Assembly: GCA_910575495.1 (NCBI GenBank)
Contig: CAJTFS010000008.1
Location: 16,253 to 80,252, forward strand
Source: Bacteroidales bacterium
Lineage (GTDB): Bacteria > Bacteroidota > Bacteroidia > Bacteroidales > Rikenellaceae
Length of the DNA: 64,000 bases
Reading direction: 5' to 3'
Shown here: one piece after another, positions 63,727 through 64,000 of the stretch
Position numbering within the stretch: the stretch's first letter is position 1
Layout of the letters: each line of letters opens with the position of its first letter
Notes under the pieces: generated by a model
The model's input: the letters and a program-made list of their open reading frames with translations, nothing else
The model's database searches: none
Told to the model about the DNA's origin: nothing
Made by a program: the position numbers and the translations under genes

Positions 63727-63749
63727 TTCAATCCCTCTCTTGGTAAGAG
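63727..63749 (-). repeat. Right inverted repeat (site 3)
   Basis: The exact 23-bp reverse complement of 63563-63585. Site 3 is inverted relative to both site 1 and site 2, so two different inversions are possible. Confidence 0.92.
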
Positions 63750-63822
63750 ATGACGCATTGCCCTGCCAATTGCGCATCCCGGTAAAGATACAACGCTTGT
63801 TGTCGAACATAACGAAAAGATA

Positions 63823-64000
63823 ATGAAACGCATCATCTTATTGCTGGCGATCATCGTGACTGGCATGACCCAGGAGCTCCAGGCACAGAAAGCGGCAATC
63901 AAGACCAACCTCACGATGTACGTCAGCCGGCATTCGTGGGCCAGCATCGCCAGAAGCAAGCATGTACCTCTTTCGGTCATCAGCGAGGGGATGGGCCACG
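63823..64000 (+). CDS. Chimeric ORF: secreted-protein N-terminus fused to recombinase catalytic core (partial)
   Basis: ATG 63823 encodes a signal peptide and a short mature start (MKRIILLLAIIVTGMTQELQ, then AQKAAIKTNL). This start resembles Bacteroidales DUF3575-type outer-membrane proteins, whose mature N-terminus typically reads QK.AIKTNLLY. After TNL the frame continues without a break as TMYVSRHSWASIARSKHVPL, the recombinase catalytic region, up to the window edge. The switch point lies in an 11-base stretch (AGACCAACCTC) likely common to both genes. It may be a real recombination product or an assembly join. The rest of the gene lies outside the window. Confidence 0.6.
   Translation, partial: MKRIILLLAIIVTGMTQELQAQKAAIKTNLTMYVSRHSWASIARSKHVPLSVISEGMGH
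63902..64000 (+). repeat. 99-bp direct repeat, second copy of the recombinase 3' region
   Basis: Identical over 99 bases to 63267-63365 and in the same orientation, 635 bases apart. It is truncated by the window end, so the true length may be greater. Confidence 0.95.

Noticed and set aside
63345..63980. Minus-strand 211-codon ORF across the inverted repeats
   Set aside because: It is produced by reading the recombinase 3' end, the non-coding cassette and the chimeric ORF backwards, and has no domain.

Overview
The window looks like a GC-rich member of the Bacteroidales, most likely an Alistipes-type genome (Rikenellaceae). This is inferred from three things: ribosomal and housekeeping proteins of Bacteroidetes type, repeated TAnnTTTG -7 boxes (the Bacteroidetes sigma factor signature), and a SusC/SusD polysaccharide utilisation locus (PUL) in high-GC DNA. 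No 16S gene is present, so the genus is not proven.

Layout. 1-7.0 kb (minus): the fused str/S10 ribosomal operon, rpsL-rpsG-fusA-rpsJ-rplC-rplD-rplW-rplB-rpsS-rplV-rpsC, running off the left edge. 7.4-12.9 kb (plus): leuS, an acetyl-xylan-esterase-like hydrolase, an aminopeptidase P and a small membrane protein. 12.9-13.7 kb: a gene-free stretch with a decayed C-type-lectin-like (FISUMP-type) coding fragment; a second such fragment lies at 25.6-26.0 kb. 13.9-27 kb: an EF-G paralog that lacks the catalytic GTPase histidine, tdk, murA (with Asp at the fosfomycin-target cysteine), rpmH, a DUF4924 protein, a PiT phosphate transporter, a DUF2339 membrane protein, an M48 protease, an uncharacterised protein and tRNA-Thr(CGT).

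27.2-59.4 kb is a large beta-mannan utilisation region in three blocks. (i) 28.9-35.1 kb (plus): a GH5-GH26 mannanase fusion, GH130 mannosylglucose phosphorylase, GPH-type sugar symporter and cellobiose/mannobiose 2-epimerase, i.e. a complete phosphorolytic mannobiose pathway. (ii) 52.5-35.2 kb (minus): surface lipoprotein, GH26, SusC-SusD-SusC-SusD, DUF1735 lipoprotein, GH5-like enzyme and GH2 exo-glycosidase. (iii) 53.9-59.4 kb (plus): type-B carboxylesterase, GH30 and two GH26 enzymes. An AraC-type regulator sits between blocks ii and iii. The proposed flow is surface binding and cutting (GH26/SusCD), periplasmic trimming, inner-membrane import, epimerisation, then phosphorolysis to Man-1-P and glucose.

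59.5-62.2 kb holds an aldo/keto reductase, a broken small membrane gene and a secreted CMD-cupin protein. 62.2-64.0 kb is the most unusual part. A tyrosine recombinase gene is followed by a DNA segment flanked by perfect 23-bp inverted repeats, with a third, near-identical site 84 bp upstream. The segment carries an outward consensus promoter that points at a secreted-protein start codon. That ORF is fused in frame, after about 30 codons, to an exact 99-bp copy of the recombinase catalytic region. This has the form of a phase-variable promoter switch with a chimeric target.
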